A DNA stretch of 47,335 nt from Magnetococcales bacterium (GTDB lineage: Bacteria; Pseudomonadota; Magnetococcia; Magnetococcales; Magnetaquicoccaceae): NCBI GenBank assembly GCA_015231915.1, contig JADGAR010000028.1:1-47335 (forward strand), written 5' to 3'. The notes beneath the pieces were generated by a model, which was not told the DNA's origin, did not search any database, and saw nothing but the letters and a program-made list of their open reading frames with translations. Positions 30,701 through 38,418 of the stretch are shown here, one piece after another. Both the position numbers and the translations under genes were made by a program. Position 1 is the stretch's first letter; each line of letters starts with the position of its first letter.

Positions 30701-33586
30701 GGGGTGTGGCAGGTGGATCCGGCCAACCCCTCCGGCTTGAAACTGATCGGCATGGCGGAAAACAGCAATACCGATTTCGCCATTCAGGTGGAGGTGACGG
30801 TGCGGGACGGGGAAGTGTCCCAGACCACCACCCGCACCCTGGACGTGAACCTGCATGGCGTTGCGGACGGGGTGGCGAACCTGGTGGCCGACGACCTGGC
30901 GGGGGCCACGGCAGCGCCGATTCCCTTGTCCATCGCCTTCGACATGGTCGATCAGGATGGTTCCGAGTCTCTTTCCTGTGTCGTCTCCAACGTGCCGGAC
31001 GGGGTGATGCTGGTCAAGGGGGATGGCGCGGGAGGCTGGGAACTGGCCGGCGTCAACGCGGGTGACGGCTCCTGGCTGGTCTCTCAGGCAGAGATGGCCG
31101 GCCTGGCGGTGCTGCCACCCGCCAGCACCCAGGCCGGAAGCTTCGATCTGACCGTGACTGTGGTCACCACCGAAAACGATGGCGACATCGATACACACGC
31201 AGCCCGTTCCTTCACCGTCTCTTATGCCGCCGGCGCCGGCGGCGGTGCAGGGGGAGACGCCGTGGCCAGCGCGGGGGAATGGATTCAAGGCAATGCATCC
31301 GGCAGCGAGGACACCCCGATCCCCCTCGATCTGACCGCTGTCCTGCCCGACGGGGACGGCTCCGAGAGACTCACCTTCGCGGTGGACCCGGCGACGCTGC
31401 CGGCAGGGACGACGATCACCGGGGGGACGGTCCATCCGTTGACCGGAGCGTTGCTGTTCACCTCCGCCACCATCGGCAATCTCGCCATCACGCCCCCTGC
31501 CGATTTCAGTGGCGAGATCGCCTTCGACATCAAGACGATCACGACCGAGATCGGCGGAGACCAACAGATTGCGAGCAGGCGGGTGACGGTGGAGGTCGAT
31601 CCCGTTTCCGACGGTCCCGTCATTCGACTCGCCTCGTCGGGTGGGGAGGAGGATCAGCCCATCCCGGTCGATCTGCAACTCTCCCTGCCGGATGCGGACG
31701 GCTCCGAATCCCTGGGAGAGGGGCCATTGTTGCTGACGGGGCTGCCGGAAGGCGCGACGATGAATATCGGCTCTGCAGGTCCCGAACCCGGTACATGGAG
31801 CATCCCCCAGGCAGGCCTGCACGTCACTGCGACCAACGCCGCCGGGGAACCGGTGGCCTGGGATCTGCCCGGTTTGACCGTCACGCCGCCTGCCGGTTCC
31901 GATCAGGCTTTCACCCTCGGCATTTCCTTCTCCGGAGGGGAAACGGGGGGAGAGGTGGTGACGACCAGTGCGGCGGCAAGCGTGGATGTGACAGCGGTGG
32001 CCGATGCCCCGGAGCTTGCCGCAGCCGACAACACGGGCGGGGAGGACGCCCCCCTCACCCTGACCGGACTGGTCGCCGCCCTGACCGACCTCGATGGCTC
32101 GGAGTCGTTGACCGTGGTGATCTCCGGGGTCGGGGAAGGGGTCTTCTTCAACAGCGTGACGGGTGCCGTGGCCGGCACGGACAACGGCGACGGTTCCTGG
32201 ACCTTCCAGAGCGGCGAGTTGGCCCACCTGACGCTTTCCATGCCGCCGGACTGGTCTGGGCGACTCGACCTGACCGCCACGGCCTTTGGCGTGGAGACGG
32301 AAAACGGCGATGTCGCCCAGACCGCCAGAAGTTTCGCGCTCTCCTTCGAGTCGGCTGCCGACGAACCGGTTGTTACGTTGGGTGACGCCTCTGGACGCGA
32401 AGATTCCCCCATCCCTCTGACGATCCAGGTCGCCAGTGCCGACATGGACGGTTCGGAGATCCTGAATATCCGGATTGGGGAGATCCCCGACGGAGCCATG
32501 CTCTCCGGGGGCACCGACAATGGGGATGGCACCTGGAGCCTGACCCTGGCCGATCTGGAAGGATTGACCATCACCCCTCCCCGGGACGCGGACGCGGATT
32601 TCACGCTCAAGGTGACGGTGAATGCGCTCGATCCGTACAGCGGCGCGGTCTCTCCCCGGACGGTGATGGACCTGAACGTGAGCATCGAGGCGGTGGACGA
32701 CCGCGCCGGCCTGACCGTCGATTCCGGGACGCAATTTGGCCGGGTGGGCGGGTCGGCCTTCCTGGTGGCCCCGGAACTGACCCTGACCGATGTGGACAGC
32801 ACGGAAGTGAATGGCGCTGTGGTCAGGATCGCCGGCGGGATGCAAAGCGGGGATGCGCTCACCCTCGACGGGTATACCATCACCACGGTGGCCCCCGGTG
32901 TCCACCAGATCGATGGCACGCATATCCAGGTGGTGGGTGGTGGCTTCAATGCCACGACCGGTGCCCTCACCCTGACGGGCAGCGATGATCTCGCCACCTA
33001 CCAGTCGGTGCTGGAATCGGTCAAGCTGACCGCCACCAGGGATGGTGATCGCGCCATCTCCTTTCAGGTGGTCGGCTTTGACGGCACTCCTGGCGCGGCG
33101 CAATCCGTGGATGCGGTCGTGACCCGCAGCATGGTGCAGGGGGACAACCTCCAGGCCGATACCATGACGGGAACCTCCGGCAATGACTGGCTGTCCGGAC
33201 GCGGCGGCAACGATACCCTGAACGGCGGCGCGGGCAACGACGTGTTGCAGGGGGGCGATGGCAACGACCAACTGCGGGGCGATACGGGCAATGACCGTCT
33301 GGAGGGGGGTGCGGGAAATGATCTGTTCCTGTTCGGAGTGGGTCAGGGACAGGATACGGCTTCCGGTGGACTGGAAAACGGTTGGCTGGATGTGGTGCAA
33401 CTGGAGGGGGTGCCGGGCACTCCGTCCGACTCGCTCACGGCAGCGGGGGATTGGACCCTGGAGACCGATGATGCCTATGGACAAAATGCCGACAGCATCG
33501 ATTTCACGAATGGCGCGGGATCCGGGGTGATTACCATGCAGGATGGTTCCACCCTGGAATTCGAGAACATGGATCGCATACAGTAG
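24773..33586 (+). CDS. Giant repeat adhesin with RTX C-terminus (type I secretion substrate)
   Basis: The protein has 2937 residues; the ATG at 24773 follows AAGGAG by 6 nt. There is no Sec signal. A Glu/Gln-rich N-terminus (about 12-35) and an acidic, Pro/Ala-rich linker to about 235 are followed by 20 repeats, each carrying DGSE. The best conserved (about 25.8-27.8 kb) recur every 335-336 nt, about 112 residues, with LSAGIDNGDGSWTLT and LTPPADSD; repeats 9-12 and 14-18 have diverged. A different beta-rich domain at about 2640-2790 leads to six RTX nonapeptides (GGNDTLNGG type, about 33170-33320) that bind Ca2+ and a C-terminal type I secretion region. Surface attachment is the likely role. 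No LapA-type retention module or neighbouring T1SS genes are visible. Confidence 0.92.
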   Translation: MIPSDDLNPQDAASQEQEHEQEQEEDRQNLDDLTVLQEVSKVDLDAEEHRFLQDDDDAQELHGRATIQMGSRPDLVPEYDRAGGGGGAAWEESLDAGAEGNLARLSRPGQAVGTEEGDQETARGDVVLPESDDRTLPLPGQVVMEAALQPSPDTAPAAGEPVAAQNVARDQGQEIGQLPLPHAAPLVAAPIPLQSAPAASPGEQPEAASPTLTTTPDPDWSRPVEIADGVGISAEDGAGIEDRPIPLRIAVQQVDGSENLTVYIEDLPPGARLSAGVDLGHGVWQLTGADLEGLTITPPENSDDDFAVQVRAVSSEEGGSFREALQTIQVAVEAEADGPRLDLTNVAGVEDRAIPLSISSALVDTDGSESLTVMIAGVPAGATLSVGTDNGDGSWSLTPDQLTGLTLTPPPDSDQPFSLTISAIATEAHGGDSSTTIGTMLVSPAGDADAPLLVLNDAFGVEDRVIPLDLSATLTDLDGSEALTITLSGLPAGALLSAGIDNGDGSWTLSPAELHGLTLTPPADSDQDFTLSVAATATEQNGGDTQTTLGTMRVSLAADVDMPTLVVHDAAGVEDHPIALDLAAALSDIDGSESLTVTLSGLPEGAQLSAGIDNGDGSWTLTADQLPGLLLTPPADSDREFAILLRATATEGDGGASRETFGTLAISLDADADVPVLTLHDASGVEDQAVPLDLSAALSDRDGSETLTITLTGLPDGAFLSAGARNEDGSWSLTPAQLDGLTLTPPSGSDQGFTLSVVATSRESDGGGEATTLGSIQVGLSGDADAPTLVLQDAAGVEDRVIPLDIAAALTDLDGSESLTITLSGLPDGAILSAGIHHGDGSWTLTPVELTGLTLTPPADSDRDFTIAVAATATERAGGDATTTYGTMAVSLAPDADAPRLDLHDISGVEDRAIPLDLTAALTDPDGSESLAITISGLPDGAVLSAGVAHGDGSWLLTPDQLTGLTLTPPANSDQGFSLTVAAVTTEADGGATATTLGTMAISLAGDADLPTLALLDAAGAEDQGIGVDLSAALSDLDGSETLTVVISGLPEGATLSDGNDLGNGSWGFTGSAEQPLDLAGLKILPPDNWSGDFVLTVQASATERGSGDVAQVSDTFKITVHPEADQVTLLAPQAAGREDQAVELSLRFALQDPDGSESIDGDLVLTHIPDGAILSIGVAGPDHTWVIPQEALQVEETRNGNPVAWSIPGLSFHPPADSNVDLVLGVEVTTRDGEDTWTTSGSLDLDLTGIADGVSGIDATSGSGGEDQYVYLNGAGLAPHLSASLIDADGSEKLSYQLEFSQAMSKVQIKDGAVWKDVVKDAQGKYTVSGEDVAAGEVRVMGPANHHGAIHVNVTAFTTDYAEDGVTVDDRSVGTMTSFDLDLTAIADSVSYSGTTNPTVSEDQVGPFPMTVKIKLGDLDGSEALSGDVVIRFDPATLPAGSILTIDNDPGGWVRDLGGGSFSISREALTSTATNASGDEIAWQINGLKLNATLPANSDTDIPFTIATTVVEESNGSTKVSSFSGKVNVNAVADAPEVEFVTSGGSEDHWIALSGGIALTDTDGSERLLGDVEVRSSDPDAQGAAMRIDGVAITGVTSGGVTTWSIPQSLLHATETNGQGKAIAWDLDGLEIKPPQNSDGDISLSMTVKVLDNNNSVATMTTNVEVAVDAVADAPLLTRGVAQGREDHPIDLDLTAALRDADGSESLAITIADVPEGAVLSAGIDNGDGTWSLTAAQLQGLTITPPHDANADFTLRITATATEGANGDTAVTAITQNVRVLGVADAVDIPATLAVSGVEDAVVGGGFPDGSIALDFSAVSLTDTDGSEKLSLILSDLPEGARLWLPESATGGLSYAGNGRWAVSNDHMGEVRIIPRADFSGEFDIKVRFVTTEDDGNKWLVDRTMTVTVTPDADAPDIRATAGGLEDTPGGVDLDLGVAAGDADGSETIAAIAVSGLPEGVTLAGGAVLSGPDAHGVWQVDPANPSGLKLIGMAENSNTDFAIQVEVTVRDGEVSQTTTRTLDVNLHGVADGVANLVADDLAGATAAPIPLSIAFDMVDQDGSESLSCVVSNVPDGVMLVKGDGAGGWELAGVNAGDGSWLVSQAEMAGLAVLPPASTQAGSFDLTVTVVTTENDGDIDTHAARSFTVSYAAGAGGGAGGDAVASAGEWIQGNASGSEDTPIPLDLTAVLPDGDGSERLTFAVDPATLPAGTTITGGTVHPLTGALLFTSATIGNLAITPPADFSGEIAFDIKTITTEIGGDQQIASRRVTVEVDPVSDGPVIRLASSGGEEDQPIPVDLQLSLPDADGSESLGEGPLLLTGLPEGATMNIGSAGPEPGTWSIPQAGLHVTATNAAGEPVAWDLPGLTVTPPAGSDQAFTLGISFSGGETGGEVVTTSAAASVDVTAVADAPELAAADNTGGEDAPLTLTGLVAALTDLDGSESLTVVISGVGEGVFFNSVTGAVAGTDNGDGSWTFQSGELAHLTLSMPPDWSGRLDLTATAFGVETENGDVAQTARSFALSFESAADEPVVTLGDASGREDSPIPLTIQVASADMDGSEILNIRIGEIPDGAMLSGGTDNGDGTWSLTLADLEGLTITPPRDADADFTLKVTVNALDPYSGAVSPRTVMDLNVSIEAVDDRAGLTVDSGTQFGRVGGSAFLVAPELTLTDVDSTEVNGAVVRIAGGMQSGDALTLDGYTITTVAPGVHQIDGTHIQVVGGGFNATTGALTLTGSDDLATYQSVLESVKLTATRDGDRAISFQVVGFDGTPGAAQSVDAVVTRSMVQGDNLQADTMTGTSGNDWLSGRGGNDTLNGGAGNDVLQGGDGNDQLRGDTGNDRLEGGAGNDLFLFGVGQGQDTASGGLENGWLDVVQLEGVPGTPSDSLTAAGDWTLETDDAYGQNADSIDFTNGAGSGVITMQDGSTLEFENMDRIQ

Positions 33587-33748
33587 TAGCCGTCCATCAG
33601 GCCGCAGACTGCACATGGATCTTTCTGCAGCAGGTGACAAGTGGCAAGATCTGCGATTTTGGCCCTGAAGTGAACCACAATGCATGCACCGACCCGCGAA
33701 AAAGCACGAATATTTCCTGCACCTCCCCTTCCTGATCGTTCCCTGCCT

Positions 33749-33786
33749 TGATCCGGCCAGCGGATCATGGCATGCTTGCCTTTTTT
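33749..33786 (+). terminator. Possible terminator of the adhesin gene (two small stems and T6)
   Basis: TGATCCG-GCCAG-CGGATCA (33749-33767) is a 7-bp inverted repeat, directly followed by GGCA-TGCT-TGCC (33769-33780) and TTTTTT (33781-33786). The second stem is short, so terminator strength is doubtful. The first stem resembles the one at 45025-45043. The rest of the 256-nt gap between the adhesin and the frdB-like gene shows nothing I can name. Confidence 0.4.
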
Positions 33787-33842
33787 GTCCGGGAGCGCAA
33801 GGCAGCGCCCTGACGACGTGACCCCTTGGAGAAAGTCGAATC

Positions 33843-34592
33843 TTGGCCAAACCAACCAAAACGCCCGTCAGCGTCACCATTCATTATGACGAACACCGTC
33901 TGGAAGTCCCTGCGGGCCGAACCATATTGACCGCCCTCGAGGCGGCGGGTGTGCGCCTGGTGCGCGGGGTGGGGTGCCGCGGCGGCGTCTGCGGTGCCTG
34001 CGCGGTGCTCTTCCGTGTCCCCTCCCGCTCCCACGACCTTTCCGCCGGCCTGATGTGCCAGGAGATCGTCCAGCACGGGATGGAGATCCTGCCCCTGCCG
34101 TATGTCCCGCAACGCAAGGTCCGTCACGACCTGGAACTGGCCGGGGACGAAACCGCCGCCTTCCATGTGCAACATCTCTACCCGGAAATCCACAACTGCA
34201 TCATGTGCAAGGAGTGCGTCCGGGTCTGCCCCATGAAAATCGATGTCATGGGCTACGTCGGCATGATCAAGCAGGGCGATCTCAAGGGCGCTGCCCGCGA
34301 ATCCTTCACCTGCATCGGTTGCCAATTGTGCGTGGCGCGTTGCCCCTCCAGCATCTCCCAACCCAACGCCGCCCTGGCTGCCCGCCGCTGGTATGGCCGC
34401 CACGTGGAACCCAAGGCCGAACACCTGGAAAAAATGCGGGAAAAGATCGAGTCCGGCCATTTCGCTCCCATCATGCGTCGCCTGCGCCTCCTGGACAGCG
34501 AAAAATTCAAGGCGCTCTATCAACGCCGCGAAATGGAACCGGACGACGCCCCACCAGGAACCTGGCTCCCGGACGACAGGTGCATGCTGTGA
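33843..34592 (+). CDS. frdB: Fumarate reductase/succinate dehydrogenase iron-sulfur subunit (soluble type)
   Basis: The 249-residue protein starts at TTG (33843), about 11 nt after GGAG. A plant-type 2Fe-2S domain comes first (Cys45, Cys50, Cys53, Cys72 in CRGGVCGAC...MC), then two complete 4Fe-4S motifs, CIMCKECVRVCP and CIGCQLCVARCP. Classical FrdB/SdhB proteins have a 3Fe-4S site with altered spacing, so the two full 4Fe-4S motifs are a difference. It passes electrons to the flavoprotein encoded by the next gene, whose GTG overlaps this stop. The position before sucCD and korAB makes fumarate reduction in the reductive TCA cycle the likely direction. The electron donor is not visible: no membrane anchor or CCG subunit follows. 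Confidence 0.82.
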   Translation: MAKPTKTPVSVTIHYDEHRLEVPAGRTILTALEAAGVRLVRGVGCRGGVCGACAVLFRVPSRSHDLSAGLMCQEIVQHGMEILPLPYVPQRKVRHDLELAGDETAAFHVQHLYPEIHNCIMCKECVRVCPMKIDVMGYVGMIKQGDLKGAARESFTCIGCQLCVARCPSSISQPNAALAARRWYGRHVEPKAEHLEKMREKIESGHFAPIMRRLRLLDSEKFKALYQRREMEPDDAPPGTWLPDDRCML

Positions 34593-36235
34593 CCATACTG
34601 CCCGATTTTCTGCGCGACTCCGCGAAAAAGGTGCGGACCACCCGCGAGGCCCGCCTGGCCAAACGCCAGCGCGGCGAAACCTTTGAACGCTTCTCCCTCT
34701 CCGACCGCCGCGCCCTGATCCGGGAATACCATCCCGATTTTCGGGAGGACGGTCACCGCCCCCTCGCCATGGGGGCCTCCAGGGATCTCATGGTCCCCAC
34801 GGAACTCGCCAACCTCCTGGAGGCGTGGCCACGCCCACGGATTCTGAGCCTTTGCGCGGAACGCGCCACCCCGCCGCCCCCGGACATGGAAACCGATGTC
34901 CTGGTGATCGGCGGCGGCGGGGCGGGCTGCGCGGCGGCCATCACCGCCGCCGAGGCCGGCGCGCGCGTCCTGATGACCACCAAGTTGCGCCTCGGCGACT
35001 CCAATACCGTCATGGCCGAAGGCGGCATGCAGGTCGCCGACCACGAATGCGACTCCCCGGCCCAGCACTTTCTCGACGTGATGGGCGGTGGCCATTTCAC
35101 CAGTGATCCCGATCTGGTGGAGACCCTGGTCATGGATGGTCCCGCTGTATTGCGCTGGCTCGAAGATCTGGGCATGCTCTTCGACAAGTATCCCACAGGC
35201 CGCATGAAGGTCCGCCACGGCGGCGGGACCTCGCGCAAACGCCTGCATGCCTCCGGCGATGTCACCGGACTCGAAATGATGCGCGTGCTCGCCGACCGCG
35301 CCGCCTGCCTGGACACCATCACCGTGCAACCCTTCCACCCGGCGGTGGAACTGCTCACCGACGACAACGGACGCGCGGTGGGCGCCATCCTGGAAGAGAT
35401 CCCCTCCGGTACGCTGCGCGTGGTCCACGCCAAGGCCGTGATTCTGGCCACCGGCGGTTTCGGACGGCTCCATCTTCAGGGATTCCCCACCTCCAACCAC
35501 TACGGCGCCACCGCCGACGGACTGGTGATGGCCTATCGCGCGGGTCTACCATTGCGTGACCTCAAGGATTGCCAGTATCATCCCACCGGAGTGGTTTATC
35601 CGGAAAAACTGGCGGGCCTGCTGCTCACCGAGAAGTTCCGTGGGCTGGGCGCGCAAATCCTCAATCGGCATGGAGACGAGTTCGTCTTCAGTCTGGAACC
35701 GCGCGATGTCACCACCGCCGCCATCATCCGGGAGTGCGGAGAATTCGCCAACGGCGTCCGCCTGCCCGGCGGCGAAACCGGCGTGTGGCTGGATATCCCC
35801 ATGATCGATTACATTCATGGGCGCGGCACCATCGAACGCGAGTTCCCGGGTCGCTTCAAAGAGTACCTGCGCATGGGCCTGGATATCCGGCAGATCCCCC
35901 TGCTGGCCTACCCCACCCTCCATTACCAGAACGGCGGGGTGGTCATCTGGCAGGACGGCAAGACCGATATGCCGGGACTCTACGCCTGCGGCGAGGTGAC
36001 CGGCGGCATCCATGGTCACAATCGCCTGATGGGCAACGCCCTGCTGGAGATCCTGGTCTTCGGACGCCGCGCGGGAATCGCCGCCGCCCGATTCGCCGCC
36101 TCGAGCGGCAAGGCGCACAATCCTGGCATTGGCCACCTGGAACCCTTCCTGGAGGAACTGGCGGCCATGAATGTCCCCAGGGAACGCACCGCCCCCAGGC
36201 TGTTGCCCGGTTATGGCAGGGTGGCGCATTATTGA
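34589..36235 (+). CDS. frdA: Fumarate reductase flavoprotein subunit without the flavinylation histidine
   Basis: The 548-residue protein starts at GTG overlapping the upstream stop (GTGA). An N-terminal extension of about 100 residues precedes the FAD motif VIGGGGAGCAAAI (residues about 107-119). In E. coli FrdA the covalently flavinylated His lies in SHTVAAEGG; here it is SNTVMAEGG (Asn139), so FAD should be non-covalent. The catalytic residues appear kept: CQYHPTG, LTEKFRG, EPRD (the Arg proton shuttle), LHYQNGG and GHNRLMGNAL. The C-terminal helical domain of FrdA/SdhA is largely absent. L-aspartate oxidase and APS reductase are related, but the iron-sulfur partner and sucCD context favour fumarate reductase. 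Confidence 0.82.
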   Translation: MTILPDFLRDSAKKVRTTREARLAKRQRGETFERFSLSDRRALIREYHPDFREDGHRPLAMGASRDLMVPTELANLLEAWPRPRILSLCAERATPPPPDMETDVLVIGGGGAGCAAAITAAEAGARVLMTTKLRLGDSNTVMAEGGMQVADHECDSPAQHFLDVMGGGHFTSDPDLVETLVMDGPAVLRWLEDLGMLFDKYPTGRMKVRHGGGTSRKRLHASGDVTGLEMMRVLADRAACLDTITVQPFHPAVELLTDDNGRAVGAILEEIPSGTLRVVHAKAVILATGGFGRLHLQGFPTSNHYGATADGLVMAYRAGLPLRDLKDCQYHPTGVVYPEKLAGLLLTEKFRGLGAQILNRHGDEFVFSLEPRDVTTAAIIRECGEFANGVRLPGGETGVWLDIPMIDYIHGRGTIEREFPGRFKEYLRMGLDIRQIPLLAYPTLHYQNGGVVIWQDGKTDMPGLYACGEVTGGIHGHNRLMGNALLEILVFGRRAGIAAARFAASSGKAHNPGIGHLEPFLEELAAMNVPRERTAPRLLPGYGRVAHY

Positions 36236-36325
36236 CGGTTGCATCGGCTGTTGTTTGCCTTGGTTGGGGGATTCGTCCCTCGCTCGTTCGACTTTGACCG
36301 TTGGAGCACACTGGTGAGATAGAGT

Positions 36326-37486
36326 ATGAACATTCATGAATATCAAGCAAAGAAGATTCTGTCCGGTTTCGGAGTGAAGGTCCCCCGCGGGCTGGTGGCC
36401 TACACCCCGGCTGAGGCGGAAGCGGCGGCCAATGAGCTGGGATCCCCGGTTTTCGTGGTCAAGGCCCAGATTCACGCGGGCGGACGCGGCAAGGGCGGTG
36501 GCGTCAAGGTGGTCAAGAGCATTGACGAGGCGCGCGAGGAGGCCAAACGCATGCTCGGCATGACCCTGGTCACCAAGCAGACCGGCCCCCAGGGCAAGGA
36601 AGTGAAACGGGTCTACATCGAGGAAGGGTGCCGGATTGCACGCGAACTCTATCTCGGCATGGTGATCGACCGCGCCAATGGCCGCGTCACCATGATGGCC
36701 TCCACCGAAGGGGGCATGGAGATCGAGGAAGTGGCCGCCCGCACCCCGGAAAAGATCCTCAAGGAGGCCATCGACCCGGCGGTGGGTTTTCAGGCCTATC
36801 AGGCGCGCAACCTCGCCTTCGGCCTGGGCCTGGTCGGCCCGCAGGTGAACAAGGGGGTGCAGTTCATGACCGCCCTCTACAACGCCTTCGTCAGTTGCGA
36901 CGCCTCCCTGGCCGAAATCAATCCCCTGGTGGTCACCGAGGACGGGGACGTGATGGCCCTGGACGCCAAGATGAATTTCGACAGCAACGCCCTCTACCGC
37001 CACAAGGACATCCTGGAACTGCGCGACCTCGACGAGGAGAACCCCCGCGAGGTGGAGGCCTCCAAGCATGACCTCAACTACATCAGCCTGGATGGCAGCA
37101 TCGGCTGCATGGTCAACGGCGCCGGTCTGGCCATGGCCACCATGGACATCATCAAGCTCAAGGGCGGCAGCCCGGCCAACTTCCTGGACGTGGGCGGCGG
37201 AGCCACCACCGAAGCGGTGACGGCGGCGTTGCAGCTGATTCTTTCCGACCCGAACGTCAAGGGGGTGCTGATCAACATCTTCGGCGGCATCATGCGCTGC
37301 GATGTCATCGCCGAGGGCGTGGTGGCCGCTGCACGGCAGATCGATGTCAAGGTGCCTCTGGTGGTGCGGTTGGAAGGCACCAATGTGGATCGGGGCAAGG
37401 AGATCCTCCGGCAATCGGGTCTTGCCATCATTGCCGCCGACGATCTCGACGACGCCGCCACCAAGGTGGTGGCCGCCATTCAATGA
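36326..37486 (+). CDS. sucC: Succinyl-CoA synthetase beta subunit (ADP-forming)
   Basis: The 386-residue protein begins [12 protein letters not shown], the standard SucC start, with an ATP-grasp domain ([32 protein letters not shown]) and a C-terminal CoA-ligase-type domain ([22 protein letters not shown]). With SucD it makes succinyl-CoA from succinate, CoA and ATP in the reductive direction, or the reverse in the oxidative cycle. SucD follows after 14 nt. The 90-nt gap before it contains TTGACC at 36296 but no good -10, so the gene may be transcribed from upstream. Confidence 0.97.
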   Translation: MNIHEYQAKKILSGFGVKVPRGLVAYTPAEAEAAANELGSPVFVVKAQIHAGGRGKGGGVKVVKSIDEAREEAKRMLGMTLVTKQTGPQGKEVKRVYIEEGCRIARELYLGMVIDRANGRVTMMASTEGGMEIEEVAARTPEKILKEAIDPAVGFQAYQARNLAFGLGLVGPQVNKGVQFMTALYNAFVSCDASLAEINPLVVTEDGDVMALDAKMNFDSNALYRHKDILELRDLDEENPREVEASKHDLNYISLDGSIGCMVNGAGLAMATMDIIKLKGGSPANFLDVGGGATTEAVTAALQLILSDPNVKGVLINIFGGIMRCDVIAEGVVAAARQIDVKVPLVVRLEGTNVDRGKEILRQSGLAIIAADDLDDAATKVVAAIQ

Positions 37487-37500
37487 AGGAGAGCTGATCC

Positions 37501-38373
37501 ATGAGCATTCTGGTTGACAAGAATACACGGGTGATTTGCCAGGGCTTCACCGGGGCCAACGGCACCTTCCACTCCGAACAGGCCATCGCCTATGGCACCC
37601 AGCTGGTGGGCGGGGTCACCCCCGGCAAGGGGGGCACCCGGCATCTGGACCGCCCGGTCTTCAATACCGTGAAAGACGCGGTCCAGGAGACCGGCGCCGA
37701 CGCATCGGTCATCTTCGTCCCCCCCCCGTTCGCGGCGGACGCCATCATGGAAGCCGCCGACGCCGGCATACGCCTGGTGGTCTGCATCACCGAGGGGATC
37801 CCGGTGCTGGACATGGTCAAGGTCAAGCGGTTTTTGTCCGGACGCCCCACCCGGCTGGTGGGACCCAACTGCCCCGGCGTGATCACCCCGGGGGCCTGCA
37901 AGATCGGCATCATGCCCGGCCACATTCACAAGGTCGGCAACGTGGGGGTGGTCTCCCGCTCCGGAACCCTCACCTACGAGGCCGTGGCCCAGACCTCCGC
38001 CGTCGGACTGGGACAGAGCACCTGCGTCGGGCTGGGTGGTGACCCCATCAACGGGACCAACTTCATCGACTGCCTCTCCATGTTCCAAAACGATCCGCAA
38101 ACCGAGGCCGTGATCATGATCGGCGAAATCGGCGGTACCGCCGAGGAGGAGGCCGCCGCCTGGATCAAGGCGCACATGACCAAGCCGGTCACCGCCTTCA
38201 TCGCCGGCGCCACCGCCCCCAAGGGCAAGCGCATGGGCCATGCCGGGGCCATCATCTCCGGCGGCAAGGGCACCGCTGCAGAAAAGTTCGCCGCCCTCGA
38301 GCAGGCTGGCGTCCATATCGCTCGCTCTCCTGCCGAAATGGGAATCGTTGTCAAACGGTCGCTCAACGGCTAG
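37501..38373 (+). CDS. sucD: Succinyl-CoA synthetase alpha subunit
   Basis: This 290-residue protein is the usual SucD length. It has the CoA-binding N-terminus ([17 protein letters not shown]), [11 protein letters not shown] and the phosphohistidine motif [14 protein letters not shown] containing the catalytic His. AAGGAGAG precedes the ATG. It works with SucC at the step between fumarate reductase and 2-oxoglutarate synthase, whose genes flank it. Spacing to korA is 45 nt, with an AT-rich stretch but no clear terminator, so frdBA-sucCD-korAB may be one transcription unit. Confidence 0.97.
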   Translation: MSILVDKNTRVICQGFTGANGTFHSEQAIAYGTQLVGGVTPGKGGTRHLDRPVFNTVKDAVQETGADASVIFVPPPFAADAIMEAADAGIRLVVCITEGIPVLDMVKVKRFLSGRPTRLVGPNCPGVITPGACKIGIMPGHIHKVGNVGVVSRSGTLTYEAVAQTSAVGLGQSTCVGLGGDPINGTNFIDCLSMFQNDPQTEAVIMIGEIGGTAEEEAAAWIKAHMTKPVTAFIAGATAPKGKRMGHAGAIISGGKGTAAEKFAALEQAGVHIARSPAEMGIVVKRSLNG

Positions 38374-38418
38374 GTTGGTGATTCGCTTTTTTAACACAAG
38401 CAATAAAGGAACTCTTCA

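Noticed and set aside
25800-32650. CRISPR-like regular repeats
   Set aside because: The period of about 336 nt is in frame, coding and degenerate; there are no short direct repeats with unique spacers and no cas genes.
25223-33880. Two very long - strand frames (1063 and 1772 codons) opposite the adhesin
   Set aside because: They mirror the repeated adhesin sequence, carry no recognisable domain, and the + strand frame has the ribosome site, RTX motifs and DGSE repeats.
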